A DNA stretch of 64,000 nucleotides, from positions 3,100,001-3,164,000 of the forward strand of contig NZ_SHLC01000001.1 in NCBI RefSeq assembly GCF_004217495.1, written 5' to 3'. Position numbers and translations under genes: made by a program. This document shows, in pieces, positions 22,393 to 31,641 of this stretch; position 1 is the stretch's first letter, and each line of letters starts with the position of its first letter. Under the pieces are notes generated by a model. The model was not told the DNA's origin. It saw only the letters and a list, made by a program, of their open reading frames with translations, and did not search any database. This DNA is from Microterricola gilva (GTDB lineage Bacteria > Actinomycetota > Actinomycetes > Actinomycetales > Microbacteriaceae).

Positions 22393-23622
22393 GTGAGCAC
22401 CTACTCCGACCTTCTCAAAACTCCGGGCGTTGCGCGCATCATCTCGGCCCAGCTCGTCGCCCGATTCCCGTTCGGCATGCTCTCGCTGGCCTTCCTCCTG
22501 CACATCGAGCAGAGCACCGGCAGCTACGGCGCGGCGGGACTCGTGCTCGCGGCGACCAGCGTCGGGCAGGCCATCGCCGGCCCGCTGACCAGCCGTTTCA
22601 TGGGCCGCTGGGGCATGCGCCCCGTCATCACGGCCACGCTGGTCATCTGCGTCGCCATGGTGAGCACCATCGCGCTCGTGCCCATGTCGGTGCCGATGTA
22701 CATGGTCGTCGGCGCCCTCGCCGGACTCAGCATGCCGCCGATCCAGCCGGCGGTCCGCACCATCTACCCGAAGATGGTCAATTCCCGCCAGCTGACCCCG
22801 CTGTTCTCCCTGGATGCCACGGCACAGGAGATCATCTGGGTGGTCGGCCCCGTCGTCACGACCTTCGTCGCGATCCAGATCAGCACCGTGTGGGGCATCA
22901 TGCTCGCGGTGATCTTCATGGTCGGCGGCGGAATCTGGTTCATCTCCTCCCCCGAACTCGGCCGGGTGCGGATCCCGCGCAGCAAGCGCAAGCTCGGCGC
23001 CGTGTTGCGCCGCCCGCCGGTGTTGCTGGCGACCGGCGTCGGCTTCCTGCTCGTGGGCGCCTGCGCCGCCGTCGAGGCCGCGGTCGTCGCGACCTTCGGA
23101 CACGATGGCGCTGAGGCCGGAATCGTCCTGGCCATCTTCTCGATCGGTTCCATCGCCGGCGGCCTCGGCCTCGGCCACGTGCCGATCGGCCCATGGTCGA
23201 CCGCCAGGCGCATGCTCGTCGTCTTCGTCGGCATGGGCCTCTCCGCCGTCGTGATGGCGCTCGTCACCGAGAACGACGTGTTCTGGTGGCTTTCCGGAGC
23301 ACTGTTCGTCTCCGGTCTCGGCATCGCGCCTGCCCTCGCCGTCTTGTTCGCCATCGTCTCGGCCAGCGTGAAGTTCAGCGACACCGCCGAGGCGTACGGC
23401 TGGGTCGGCACCGGCCAGCTGATCGGTGCGGCACTCGGTTCAGCCGCCGCCGGCTTCCTGATCGACAGCAACGGTGCGGTCGGCGGATTCTGGGCCGCCG
23501 CGATCTTCGCGCTCGTCGGCTTCATCGTGCCCGTGCTCGCCGTGCGTTACCACCCCGATCTGCGCGGCCGCGACGCGAGCCCGCTGCCGGACACCGAGGC
23601 GGTCCCCGTCCAGAACACCTGA
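22393..23622 (+). CDS. MFS transporter
   Basis: 409 residues with 12 predicted membrane segments. The loop after segment 2 is TSRFMGRWGMRPV, the MFS motif A region. It starts at a GTG that follows TAGAAT (22378-22383) by nine bases; GAGG four bases ahead could still act as a ribosome-binding site. It has the same organisation as the MFS protein at 38048-39358 (LPMLAF-type segment 1, then RTIYPKM versus RSVWATE in the middle region), so the two look like distant paralogues. The substrate is unknown. Confidence 0.88.
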   Translation: MSTYSDLLKTPGVARIISAQLVARFPFGMLSLAFLLHIEQSTGSYGAAGLVLAATSVGQAIAGPLTSRFMGRWGMRPVITATLVICVAMVSTIALVPMSVPMYMVVGALAGLSMPPIQPAVRTIYPKMVNSRQLTPLFSLDATAQEIIWVVGPVVTTFVAIQISTVWGIMLAVIFMVGGGIWFISSPELGRVRIPRSKRKLGAVLRRPPVLLATGVGFLLVGACAAVEAAVVATFGHDGAEAGIVLAIFSIGSIAGGLGLGHVPIGPWSTARRMLVVFVGMGLSAVVMALVTENDVFWWLSGALFVSGLGIAPALAVLFAIVSASVKFSDTAEAYGWVGTGQLIGAALGSAAAGFLIDSNGAVGGFWAAAIFALVGFIVPVLAVRYHPDLRGRDASPLPDTEAVPVQNT

Positions 23623-23720
23623 TCGGGGCTGGCGCAGATGCGCCCGGATTGGGATGATGGGGCGAGCCACCGCGCAACGAGGTGCCGGGGCGTGAACGCC
23701 GAGACGGAGCGCTGATACGC

Positions 23721-25169
23721 GTGGGCACGACTGTTTTCGAACGACGACGGCCGGAGGCATCCGTCGTCGCGCATGCACTGGCCGACACCAAGCAGGCCGC
23801 ATTCTGGCTGGATGACGTCGAGCGCCAGCGCTACCCCCGACTCAACGGTGAACTCACCGCCGACCTCGCGATCGTGGGCGGCGGGTACACCGGGCTCTGG
23901 AGCGCCGTGCTCGCCAAGCAGCGCAACCCCGGCGCGAGCGTCGTGCTGTTGGAGGGCAAGCGCATCGGCTGGGCGGCATCCGGCCGCAACGGCGGCTTCT
24001 GCGAGGCCAGCCTGACCCACGGCCGGGAGAACGGCGAGAACCGGTGGCCGGAGGAACTCGAGCAGCTCGAGCGCCTGGGCCTCGAGAACCTCGACGAGAT
24101 CGAGGCTTCAAGCGCCGAGCTCGGCATGGACTTCGAATTCGAGCGCAACGGCGCGATCGACCTCGCGCTTGAACCGCACCAGGTGCAGTGGCTGCGCGAG
24201 GCGGCGGCCGACGCCGTGGCGGACGGTGACGACAGCACCGTGTTCCTCGACGGCGATGCCCTGCGCGCCGAGGTCAATTCCCCCAGCTACCTCGCCGGCC
24301 TGTGGCACAAGCGCAGCTCGGCGATCCTGCACCCGGCCAAGCTCGCCGTCGAGCTGGCGCGCGTCGCAACGGAGATGGGGGTGCGCATCGTCGAGAACAG
24401 CCCGGTGAAGCACCTCGAATCGGGCGCGGGTGGGGCGGATGCCGCCGGCATCACCCTGCACGGAGATCGCGGCCGCGTGCACGCCCGCCAGGTGATCCTC
24501 GCCACGAACGCCTTCCCGTCGCTGCTCAAGCGCAACGCGCTGATGACGGTGCCGGTCTACGACTACGCGCTCATGACCGAGCCGCTCAGCGCCGAGCAGA
24601 TGGCCGCGATCGGCTGGAAGAACCGGCAGGGCCTCGGCGACGTCGCCAACCAATTCCACTACTACCGACTCTCCCGCGACAACCGCGTGCTGTTCGGCGG
24701 CTACGACGCCGTCTACCACTACGGCAGGCGGGTGCGCGAGCGCTACGAGGACCGCCCGGCCGCGTTCGAGCTGCTCGCGAATCACTTCTTCACGACGTTC
24801 CCGCAGCTGGAGGGGGCCCGGTTCACGCACAAGTGGGCCGGTGCGATCGATACCTGCACGCGTTTCGCCGCCTTCTACGGAACGGCGCGCGGCGGCCGCG
24901 TCGCCTACGCGGCCGGCTACACCGGCCTCGGAGTCGCCGCGACCCGCTTCGCGGCCAACGTGATGCTCGACCAGCTCGCCGGGCTCGAAACCGAGCGCAC
25001 GCAGCTGCGCATGGTGCGGGAGCGCCCGTTGCCCTTCCCCCCTGAGCCGGCCGCGGCGCTCGGCATCAACGCGACCCGCTGGTCGCTCGACCGCGCCGAT
25101 CACAACCTCGGGAAGCGCAACATCCTGCTGAAGACACTCGACGCTCTCGGACTAGGCTTCGACTCATGA
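23721..25169 (+). CDS. FAD-dependent amine oxidoreductase, gamma-glutamylputrescine oxidase (PuuB) like
   Basis: 482-residue DAO-fold enzyme. The dinucleotide motif is AIVGGGYTGLWSAVLA, the flavin-contact motif is AASGRNGGFC, and the C-terminal FAD motif is YAAGYTGLGVAATRFAA. PuuB-type enzymes oxidise N-acylated or free polyamines to aldehydes with release of ammonia and H2O2. GTG 23721 is chosen because GGAG lies upstream; an earlier in-frame GTG at 23682 has no support. It overlaps the cupin gene by 4 bp. A second PuuB-like enzyme is encoded at 28518-29918. Confidence 0.88.
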   Translation: MGTTVFERRRPEASVVAHALADTKQAAFWLDDVERQRYPRLNGELTADLAIVGGGYTGLWSAVLAKQRNPGASVVLLEGKRIGWAASGRNGGFCEASLTHGRENGENRWPEELEQLERLGLENLDEIEASSAELGMDFEFERNGAIDLALEPHQVQWLREAAADAVADGDDSTVFLDGDALRAEVNSPSYLAGLWHKRSSAILHPAKLAVELARVATEMGVRIVENSPVKHLESGAGGADAAGITLHGDRGRVHARQVILATNAFPSLLKRNALMTVPVYDYALMTEPLSAEQMAAIGWKNRQGLGDVANQFHYYRLSRDNRVLFGGYDAVYHYGRRVRERYEDRPAAFELLANHFFTTFPQLEGARFTHKWAGAIDTCTRFAAFYGTARGGRVAYAAGYTGLGVAATRFAANVMLDQLAGLETERTQLRMVRERPLPFPPEPAAALGINATRWSLDRADHNLGKRNILLKTLDALGLGFDS

Positions 25170-25519
25170 GCATTCTCGTCCCCGGTATCGTCACCGCCGC
25201 CGCATCCATCACCCTGAGCCACGAAGCCGTTCCGCCCGAGCAGCTTGTCGCCGGTTCCCCCAGCACGGGCACCGTCGAACTCGGCGGTTTCGGGGACGCT
25301 GAGATCGGCGTCTGGGAGATGACGGTCGGCGCCATGAGCGACGTCGAGGTGGACGAGGTCTTCGTGGTCATCGCCGGTCGCGCGACCGTCGAACTCGAGC
25401 CTGGCGACGACGATGGCGAGACGATCGAGCTCTTCCCCGGCGCCGTCGTGCGTCTCGCCGCGGGCACCCGCACCGTGTGGACCGTGACCGAGACCCTGCG
25501 CAAGGTCTACATCAGCTGA
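25166..25519 (+). CDS. cupin domain protein (Cupin_3/DUF861)
   Basis: 117 residues forming a single small beta-barrel: IGVWEMTVGAMSDVEVDEVFVVIAGRATVELE is cupin motif 1 with most metal ligands replaced, and LFPGAVVRLAAGTRTVWTV is motif 2. The family is frequently adjacent to PuuB-type oxidases and is thought to bind small ligands. ATGA overlap with the oxidase means coupled translation. The exact role is unknown. Confidence 0.88.
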   Translation: MSILVPGIVTAAASITLSHEAVPPEQLVAGSPSTGTVELGGFGDAEIGVWEMTVGAMSDVEVDEVFVVIAGRATVELEPGDDDGETIELFPGAVVRLAAGTRTVWTVTETLRKVYIS

Positions 25520-25548
25520 CCGTGTCCCGCGCGTGCGCCGGCCCGGCG

Positions 25549-26763
25549 TCAGAAGGCGGAGAGGCCGGTGAGCGCGCGCCCCAGCACGAGGGCGTGGATC
25601 TCGTCGGTCCCCTCGTAGGTGCGCACCGCCTCCAGATTGGCGGCGTGCCGCATGACGGGGAAGGCGCTCGTGATGCCGTCACCGGCGAGGATCGAGCGCG
25701 CCTCGTGCGCGATCTGCAGAGCCTCGCGCACGCTGTTGAGCTTGCCGACGCTGATCTGCGCCGCCGTGAGCGCGCCGCGTTCCTTGAGCCGGCCGAGGTG
25801 CAGCGCGAGCAGCACCCCCTTCTCGTACTCAAGCAGCATGTCGGCGAGCTTCGCCTGCACCAGCTGGCGTGAGCCGATCGGGCGCCCGAACACCTCACGG
25901 GACTTGGCCCGCTCGAGGGCGGCCTCGAGGCAGGATCGTGCAGCGCCCATCGCGCCCCAGACGATGCCGTAACGCGCCTCGTTGAGGCAGCCGAACGGGC
26001 CGGAGAGCCCTCGCGCGCCCGGCAGCATCGCGGATGCCGGCAGCCGCACGCCGTCGAAACGCACATCGCACTGGATCGACGCACGCATCGAGAGCTTGCC
26101 GTCGATGGCGGTGGCGCTGAAGCCGGCGGTGGCGGTCGGCACGAGGAAGCCGCGCACCTGGGCGCCCGGATTGCCTGCCTGCCCGGATGCCGTGTCATCG
26201 ACGCGCGCCCACACGATCGCGACATCCGCGATGCTGGCCAGTCCGATCCAGCGCTTCGCGCCGTCGAGCACCCACTCGTCGCCCTCGCGTCTGGCCGTCG
26301 TGGTCATGGCGGCTGGATCGCTGCCGCCTGCCGCCTCGGTGAGGGCGAAACAGCCGACGAGCTCGCCGGCCGCCATGCCGGGCAGCCACTGCTGCTTCTG
26401 CTCCTCCGAGCCGTACTTGTGGATCGCCGACATCGCGAGCGAGCCCTGCACAGACACGAAGGTGCGCCAGCCGCTGTCTGCCGCCTCGAGCTCGAGGCAG
26501 ACCAGCCCGTAGCTCACCGCCCCTGCCCCAGCGCAGCCGTAGCCGTCGAGGTGCATGCCGAGCAGGCCGAGTGCCCCGAGCTCGCGCACGAACTCGCGGC
26601 GGAAGTGCTTGTTCTCGAAGTCGTCCTCGATCACGGGGAGGATGCGCTCGGTGGCGAAGGCCCTGGCCGTCAGCTGCCAGGCGCGTTCCTCGTCGCTGAG
26701 GAGGGCGTCGAGCTCGAAGACGGAGTCGACCTGGGGGGTGGGGGCAACGGTCACGGTGTGCAT
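25549..26763 (-). CDS. gcdH: acyl-CoA dehydrogenase, glutaryl-CoA dehydrogenase type
   Basis: 404 residues. The acyl-CoA dehydrogenase flavin motif is CFALTEAAGGSDPAAM. The C-terminal TYEGTDEIHALVLGRALTG is the glutaryl-CoA dehydrogenase form, with the catalytic base at about Glu384. The reaction is oxidative decarboxylation of glutaryl-CoA to crotonyl-CoA. The ATG at 26763 is preceded by AGAAAGG. It follows the CoA-transferase gene by 19 bp in the same operon. That pairing is what fits glutarate activation followed by oxidation. Confidence 0.88.
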   Translation of the reverse strand: MHTVTVAPTPQVDSVFELDALLSDEERAWQLTARAFATERILPVIEDDFENKHFRREFVRELGALGLLGMHLDGYGCAGAGAVSYGLVCLELEAADSGWRTFVSVQGSLAMSAIHKYGSEEQKQQWLPGMAAGELVGCFALTEAAGGSDPAAMTTTARREGDEWVLDGAKRWIGLASIADVAIVWARVDDTASGQAGNPGAQVRGFLVPTATAGFSATAIDGKLSMRASIQCDVRFDGVRLPASAMLPGARGLSGPFGCLNEARYGIVWGAMGAARSCLEAALERAKSREVFGRPIGSRQLVQAKLADMLLEYEKGVLLALHLGRLKERGALTAAQISVGKLNSVREALQIAHEARSILAGDGITSAFPVMRHAANLEAVRTYEGTDEIHALVLGRALTGLSAF

Positions 26764-26782
26764 CCTTTCTGGGGCGGCGTTC

Positions 26783-27958
26783 TCATGGCTGGCGCGGCAG
26801 CCAGTCGGCGCCGTCGTGCTCGCCGAGGCGGGGTGGCATGCTGCGGTAGCTCGGCGGCGTGGCGTCCAGCCGGATCGGGTTGGCGACGAAGCGCCCGTTC
26901 CGGCCGCGCGCCGGATCGCCGATGTCGACCACGGTCGGCAGCCCGATGGCTGCGGCGAAGTCGAGTGCCTCGGCAATCGAGTTGACGAGACCGGCCGGCA
27001 CGCCGGCATCCGAGAGCACCGACACCCAGTGCGCCGCGGATGCCGCCTCCAGACGCCCCTCGATGATGGCGCGCAGCTCCGCGCGGTGGGCGACACGGCT
27101 CGCGTTGTCGGTGAAACGCACATCCTCGGCCAGCTCGGCGGCGTCGAGCAGACGCAGCAGGGTGCGGAACTGGCGGTCGTTGCCGACGGCGATCACGAGG
27201 TCGCGGTCTGCCGCGCGGAACAGCTCGTACGGTGCGATGCTCGGGTGCGCGTTGCCGAGGCGCTGCGGCGACACCCCGGTCGCGATGGTGCCGGCCGCCT
27301 GGTTGGTGAGTGCGGCGAGCAGGCTGCTGAGCAGGTTCACCCGCACGTGCTGACCGGGGCCGCCTGCGTCCCTGCTGCGCAACGCGAGCAGGATGCCCGC
27401 GAACGCGTTCTGCCCGCTGAGCACGTCGACGAGCGCGACGCCGACCTTGCTCGGATCGCCGTCCGCCGATCCGGTGATGCTCATCAGGCCGCCGACGGCC
27501 TGAACGAGCAGGTCGTATCCGGCGAGCGCCGCACCGGCACCGTCGCCGAAGCCGGTGATCGAGCAGTAGACGACACCGGGGTTGTCTGCGCGCACGGTCG
27601 GCTCGTCGAGGCCGAAGCGTTCCATGACGCCCGGTCGGAAGTTCTGCACGACGACGTCGGCGCTTGCGGCCAGCCGCCGCGCCTCGGCGAGACCGGCGTC
27701 CGTCGTGAAGTCACAGACCACGGCTCGCTTGTTGCGGTTGACACTGCCGAAGTAGGTGGAGTCACCCGCTGCGTCGACCGGCGGCAGCCAGCCGCGCGTC
27801 TCGTCGCCATCGCGGCTCTCGATCTTGATCACGTCTGCGCCGAAGTCGGCGAGCATCATGGTGGCGTATGGGCCGGCCAGCACGCGGGAGAAGTCGGCGA
27901 CGCGCACACCGGACAGCGGGCCACGCCCCGAATCGACCGTCGGCTGCTCCATGCCCAT
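26783..27958 (-). CDS. family III CoA-transferase (CaiB/BaiF), possibly glutarate CoA-transferase
   Basis: 391 residues. Hallmarks are VRVADFSRVLAGPYATMMLADFGADVIKIE near the start, NRNKRAVVCDF, and the catalytic Asp178 in VALVDVLSGQ. Family III enzymes move CoA between carboxylic acids through an Asp-anhydride intermediate. Succinate:glutarate CoA-transferase (SUGCT) belongs here and pairs with glutaryl-CoA dehydrogenase, which is the next gene, so glutarate is the best guess for the acceptor. Confidence 0.86.
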   Translation of the reverse strand: MGMEQPTVDSGRGPLSGVRVADFSRVLAGPYATMMLADFGADVIKIESRDGDETRGWLPPVDAAGDSTYFGSVNRNKRAVVCDFTTDAGLAEARRLAASADVVVQNFRPGVMERFGLDEPTVRADNPGVVYCSITGFGDGAGAALAGYDLLVQAVGGLMSITGSADGDPSKVGVALVDVLSGQNAFAGILLALRSRDAGGPGQHVRVNLLSSLLAALTNQAAGTIATGVSPQRLGNAHPSIAPYELFRAADRDLVIAVGNDRQFRTLLRLLDAAELAEDVRFTDNASRVAHRAELRAIIEGRLEAASAAHWVSVLSDAGVPAGLVNSIAEALDFAAAIGLPTVVDIGDPARGRNGRFVANPIRLDATPPSYRSMPPRLGEHDGADWLPRQP

Positions 27959-27973
27959 CCGCCTTCGCCCCGG

Positions 27974-28483
27974 TCAGGAGCGCGCGGGACTCCCCGCGGC
28001 GGCCTCGGCCGGACCTGGCACGTTTCCGACCCCCCAGCCGTACGCGAGCTTGTGCGCCTCGAGGACGAAGAAGGATTCGGTCGACACCACGCCGTCGATC
28101 GCCTGCATCCGGTCGTTCACCACGTCGGTGAAGTGCTCGATGTCGCGACAGATCACCTCGGCCATCACATCGAACTGCCCGGTCGTCAGGATGACGTAAC
28201 TCGTCTCGGGCAATTCGGCGAGCGCGCTGCACACGGCGCGCGCCTTCCCCGCTGCCGTGCGGATGCCGATCATGGCCAGCCGGTCGAAGCCGATCGCGAG
28301 CGGGTTGGCGATGCCGACGACCTGCAGGATCCCGAGCTCCTCGAGCCGGCGGGTGCGGTACCTGACCGACGAGGCCGGGATGCCGAGATCCTCCGCGATC
28401 TGCTTGAACGCGCGCCGCCCATCGGCCTGTAGCGCCGTGATGATCTGCCGATCCGTGTCGTCCATGCTCACCGGTGAGGTCAT
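27974..28483 (-). CDS. Lrp/AsnC family transcriptional regulator
   Basis: 169 residues: N-terminal HTH (IITALQADGRRAFKQIAEDLGIPASSVRYRTRRLEELGI) and a RAM/AsnC ligand domain (YVILTTGQFDVMAEVICRD). Such proteins respond to amino acids or their breakdown products. It sits between the oxidase and the CoA-transferase in the diamine operon and may control it together with the divergent transport operon. ATG 28483 has GGGAG three bases upstream; ATG 28465 is an alternative start with GGTGAG upstream. Confidence 0.92.
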   Translation of the reverse strand: MTSPVSMDDTDRQIITALQADGRRAFKQIAEDLGIPASSVRYRTRRLEELGILQVVGIANPLAIGFDRLAMIGIRTAAGKARAVCSALAELPETSYVILTTGQFDVMAEVICRDIEHFTDVVNDRMQAIDGVVSTESFFVLEAHKLAYGWGVGNVPGPAEAAAGSPARS

Positions 28484-28517
28484 GGCTCCCACGTTACCGC
28501 CGTCGGCGCGGCCGACG

Positions 28518-29918
28518 TTACGAGTCAAAACCGAGACCGAGGGCGTCCATCATGCGCAGCCACAGGTTGCGCCGGCCGGTCTCGTCCTGCCTGGCCATCG
28601 ACCAGCGGGTGAGTTGGACCCCGAGGTAGCGCACCGGCTCCGGCGGGAACGGCACCGGTTTGCGGCGGATCATCGCGAGCTGCGTGCGCTCGGTGGATCG
28701 CCCGGCCAGCAGGTCGAGCATGACCTGGGCGGCGAAGCGGGTCGCCGTGACGCCGAGCCCGGTGAAGCCCAGCGCATAGGCGATCCGCCCGTTCGCCGCG
28801 GTCCCCGTTGTGAGGCAGAAGCGCGTCGAGGAATCGACGACGCCACCCCACTGGTGGCTGAACCGCACATGGGCGAGCTGCGGGTACGTCGCGTAGAACT
28901 GGGCTGCAAGCTTGTCGAAGGTTTCCTGGCGCTGGGTCTTCGACTCATCGCGCGCTGAACCGTAGTGGTAGATCGCGTCGTAGCCACCCCAGAGGATTCG
29001 CCCGTCCGGCGTCTTGCGGTAGTAGTGGAACTGGTTGCCCGCATCGGTGAGACCGACGTCGCCCGTCCAGCCGATGCTGGCGAACTCCTCCTCGCTGAGC
29101 GGTTCGGTCACGATGGCGTAGTCGTAGACGGGGATCGTGACGAGGCTGAGCCTGCGCAGCAGCGGCTGGAAGACGTTGGTCGCCAGTGCGACACGGGCGG
29201 CGCGCACGGCGCCATCGGCCGTGCGGACGGTCACGTGGCCCGGATCGTTGCTGTCGAGGCCGAGCGCGGCGGAGTCTTCATAGATCTGCACGCCGAGCTC
29301 GAGGCACACCCGGCGCAGCCCCAGGACGAGCTTGTACGGGTCGACGAGCGCATAGTTCGGCATGTGCATGCCGGCGACGTACGACAGCGAGCTCGTCCAC
29401 TCGGGGATCTCCTCTGCCGGGATGAATCGTGCAGGGTCGCCGTGGGCTGTACTGGCCTGTGCCGCCTCCTCGAGCCCGGCGGCCTCCCACGGGGTGCGCG
29501 CGAATGCGACCTTTCCAGACATCACGAAGTCGGCGTCGATGCCGTAACGCTCGAGCGTCGCCTGCATCGCGTGCAGGTTCTCGATGCCCAGTCGCACCAG
29601 CGTGTCGATCTCCTCCGGCCAGCGCTCGATGCCGTTGGTGAAGCCATGGGTCAGACTCGGCGAGCAGAACCCGCCATTGCGGCCGCTCGCCGCATTGCCG
29701 AGACCGCCGGCTTCGAGCAGGACCACCCGCGCTTCGCGATCGGCCTCCTTGGCCAACAGCGCCGTCCAGAGGCCGGTGTATCCCCCGCCGACGACGAGAA
29801 GCTCGGTGTCGATGGTGGCGCGCAGGGCGGGGAGGCGTTCCGGCGCCTGCGCGTTGTCGATCCAGAACGGAACGGGACGAGCCTGTTGCAGGCCCGGAAT
29901 GGTCGCGGATGACGGCAT
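28518..29918 (-). CDS. FAD-dependent amine oxidoreductase, PuuB like (second copy)
   Basis: 466 residues with the same architecture as the enzyme at 23721-25169: LLVVGGGYTGLWTALLA, NAASGRNGGFCSPSLTHGF, NQFHYYRKTPDGRILWGGYDAIYHYG and YALGFTGLGVTATRFAAQ. Both end in almost the same residues (DALGLGFDS), so they are clear paralogues. It is located between the aldehyde dehydrogenase and the Lrp gene in one operon, so it most likely produces the aldehyde that the dehydrogenase consumes. Confidence 0.9.
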   Translation of the reverse strand: MPSSATIPGLQQARPVPFWIDNAQAPERLPALRATIDTELLVVGGGYTGLWTALLAKEADREARVVLLEAGGLGNAASGRNGGFCSPSLTHGFTNGIERWPEEIDTLVRLGIENLHAMQATLERYGIDADFVMSGKVAFARTPWEAAGLEEAAQASTAHGDPARFIPAEEIPEWTSSLSYVAGMHMPNYALVDPYKLVLGLRRVCLELGVQIYEDSAALGLDSNDPGHVTVRTADGAVRAARVALATNVFQPLLRRLSLVTIPVYDYAIVTEPLSEEEFASIGWTGDVGLTDAGNQFHYYRKTPDGRILWGGYDAIYHYGSARDESKTQRQETFDKLAAQFYATYPQLAHVRFSHQWGGVVDSSTRFCLTTGTAANGRIAYALGFTGLGVTATRFAAQVMLDLLAGRSTERTQLAMIRRKPVPFPPEPVRYLGVQLTRWSMARQDETGRRNLWLRMMDALGLGFDS

Positions 29919-29950
29919 GGTGCGACTCCTCGCAATTGGGGGTGGGCTGC

Positions 29951-29982
29951 GTGGTGCCTCGCCGCGCTCGGCGAGGCACCAC
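29951..29982. terminator. strong hairpin between the aldehyde dehydrogenase and oxidase genes
   Basis: Perfect 14-bp stem GTGGTGCCTCGCCG / CGGCGAGGCACCAC with a four-base loop. No T-tract follows on the minus strand (the sequence reads GCAGCCCACC), so it may attenuate, stabilise the upstream RNA, or be a repeat element rather than terminate fully. Confidence 0.45.
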
Positions 29983-30013
29983 GGCTCGGCGCCGCTCTGC
30001 GCGGCGCACGTGT

Positions 30014-31471
30014 TCAGCGGTTGAGGTGGATGACGCCCGTGCGCAGATCGCTCATGTCGATCAGCGTGTGCTTGCCACCGATCCGGCCCCAACCGGTGTT
30101 CTTGCCGCCCGCACCACCGAACGGCATGTTGATGTCCCAGAATCCGTTGCTGTCGTTCACGATGACCTGGCCGGTCTCGATCTCCTCGACGAAGCGGTAG
30201 GCCTTCGACAAATCGTTCGTGAACACGGCCGACTGCAGGCCGAGCGCGTCGGCGTTCGCGATGCGCAGCAGCTCGTCATCCGAGGCCCCCGTGATCACGG
30301 GAACGACCGGGCCGAACGACTCCTCGACGCTGAGCAGGCTGTCTTCGCTGACGCCGTCGACGATCGTGAACTCGTAGTAGAGATCGGTCGGCTGGCCCGA
30401 GCGCCTGCCGCCACCGGCCAGCACGTCGAAGCCGCGCGTGCGGGCATCCTCCATGTGCCTGTCCATCTTCGATGCGACGCCTTCGTTGTTGAGCGGCCCG
30501 AGGTTGACGGCCGAGTCGAACGGGTTGCCGAGGGTGACACCGTCGACGGTCTTCAGGAGTTGCTCGATGAAGGCGTCGTGCACATTGGCATGCACGAGCA
30601 CGCGCTCGGTCGCGCAGCAGACCTGGCCGGCGCAGAAGTAGGCACCGTCTGCGGCGGCCTGCGCCGCGCGCTGCAGATCGGCGTCTTCGAGCACGATCAG
30701 CGGGCCGTTGCCCGAGAGCTCCATGATCGAGCGCTTGAGCCCTGATGTCGCGTGGATCTTCGCCCCGGTCGCCGAGGAACCGATGAAGCCGATCGCGTCG
30801 ATGCCGTCGTGGGAGACCAGCTTCGACCCGAAATCGCCCTCGCCAGGAAGCACGTTGACGAGGCCCTTCGGCACGCCGGCGGCCTCGAAGGCCTCGAGCG
30901 CGGCAAGCACGGTCAGCGAGGTGTGTGTCGGCGGCTTCACCACGTGGGCGTTGCCCGTGGCGAGGCCGGGGGCAACGAATTCGGCGAGCATGAGGAGCGG
31001 GAAGTTCCAGGGGGTGATGATCGCCCAGGTGCCGACGGGCTTGTAGAACGACCACATCCGCTTGTTCGTGTCATTCGAGGGGAAGGTCTCACCGTGCAGA
31101 CGAACCGCGTCCTCCGCGTGCAGGTGGAACAGCTGCGCCGCTTCCTTGATGTCGGCGACAGACTCCGCGAGCGGCTTTCCCTGCTCGAGGGTCTGCAATC
31201 GGGCGAGGTCGTCGACACGCTTCTCAAGCTCGTCTCCGATGCGGTGGCAGATGGCGGCCCGCTGCCAGACTCCGACCTGACGCCACTCGCGCTGAGCGGC
31301 GCGTGCTGCGGCAACCGCCCGATCGAGATCGGCCGAACTCGGCAGGGGCAGGGTGGCGATGCGCTCTCCGGTGACGGGGCTGATCACGTCGAACGATTCG
31401 CCTGACGTTCCGTCGGTGAACTGCCCGTCGATGTAGAGCTGCTGCTTCGGGGGCGTTGGCATGAAATTCAC
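30014..31471 (-). CDS. NAD(P)-dependent aldehyde dehydrogenase (GabD/PuuC/BetB-like)
   Basis: 485 residues. The cofactor-site segments ITPWNFPLLM and VVKPPTHTSLTV are present, the general base is in MELSGNGPLIVLED, and the catalytic Cys is in CAGQVCCATERV. Two adjacent Cys occur where most relatives have one. The C-terminal NMPFGGAGGKNTGWGR segment is typical. It oxidises a polyamine-derived or semialdehyde substrate to the acid. A GTG start is used because AGAGAGG lies six bases upstream; ATG 31462 is the alternative. It is the first gene of the minus-strand operon and is divergent from the uptake operon. Confidence 0.9.
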   Translation of the reverse strand: MNFMPTPPKQQLYIDGQFTDGTSGESFDVISPVTGERIATLPLPSSADLDRAVAAARAAQREWRQVGVWQRAAICHRIGDELEKRVDDLARLQTLEQGKPLAESVADIKEAAQLFHLHAEDAVRLHGETFPSNDTNKRMWSFYKPVGTWAIITPWNFPLLMLAEFVAPGLATGNAHVVKPPTHTSLTVLAALEAFEAAGVPKGLVNVLPGEGDFGSKLVSHDGIDAIGFIGSSATGAKIHATSGLKRSIMELSGNGPLIVLEDADLQRAAQAAADGAYFCAGQVCCATERVLVHANVHDAFIEQLLKTVDGVTLGNPFDSAVNLGPLNNEGVASKMDRHMEDARTRGFDVLAGGGRRSGQPTDLYYEFTIVDGVSEDSLLSVEESFGPVVPVITGASDDELLRIANADALGLQSAVFTNDLSKAYRFVEEIETGQVIVNDSNGFWDINMPFGGAGGKNTGWGRIGGKHTLIDMSDLRTGVIHLNR

Positions 31472-31550
31472 GAGCTACCTCTCTCTCAACAGCGGCGCCT
31501 CATTGCCCCACTGTCGGCCGACACCCTGCGGTGCCGTATGCCGGGATTTC

Positions 31551-31578
31551 ACACTATCCATTCCGGCCGAGATGTCAA
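31551..31578 (-). promoter_or_regulatory. candidate promoter of the aldehyde dehydrogenase operon
   Basis: TTGACA (31573-31578), a 16-base spacer and TAGTGT (31551-31556) on the minus strand. The -35 is consensus and the -10 is weak. RNA would start about 75 bases before the coding start. Confidence 0.4.
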
Positions 31579-31587
31579 CGAAAAAGC

Positions 31588-31623
31588 GCAAGCTTGCTCT
31601 CACAAATTTGCTCAATGCGCAAA
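31588..31623. promoter_or_regulatory. paired palindromes in the divergent control region
   Basis: GCAAGCTTGC at 31588-31597 is a perfect palindrome. TTTGC-N7-GCAAA at 31607-31623 is a second dyad. Their centres are about 22 bp apart, roughly two helical turns, and both lie between the two divergent -35 hexamers. This is the arrangement expected for a shared regulator; the Lrp-type protein at 27974-28483 is the obvious candidate. Confidence 0.45.
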
Positions 31624-31641
31624 ACCGTTACATAAAAACTG

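Noticed and set aside
26555-28432. 625-codon open frame on the plus strand
   Set aside because: Antisense to the CoA-transferase and Lrp genes, which have clear family motifs and operon spacing.
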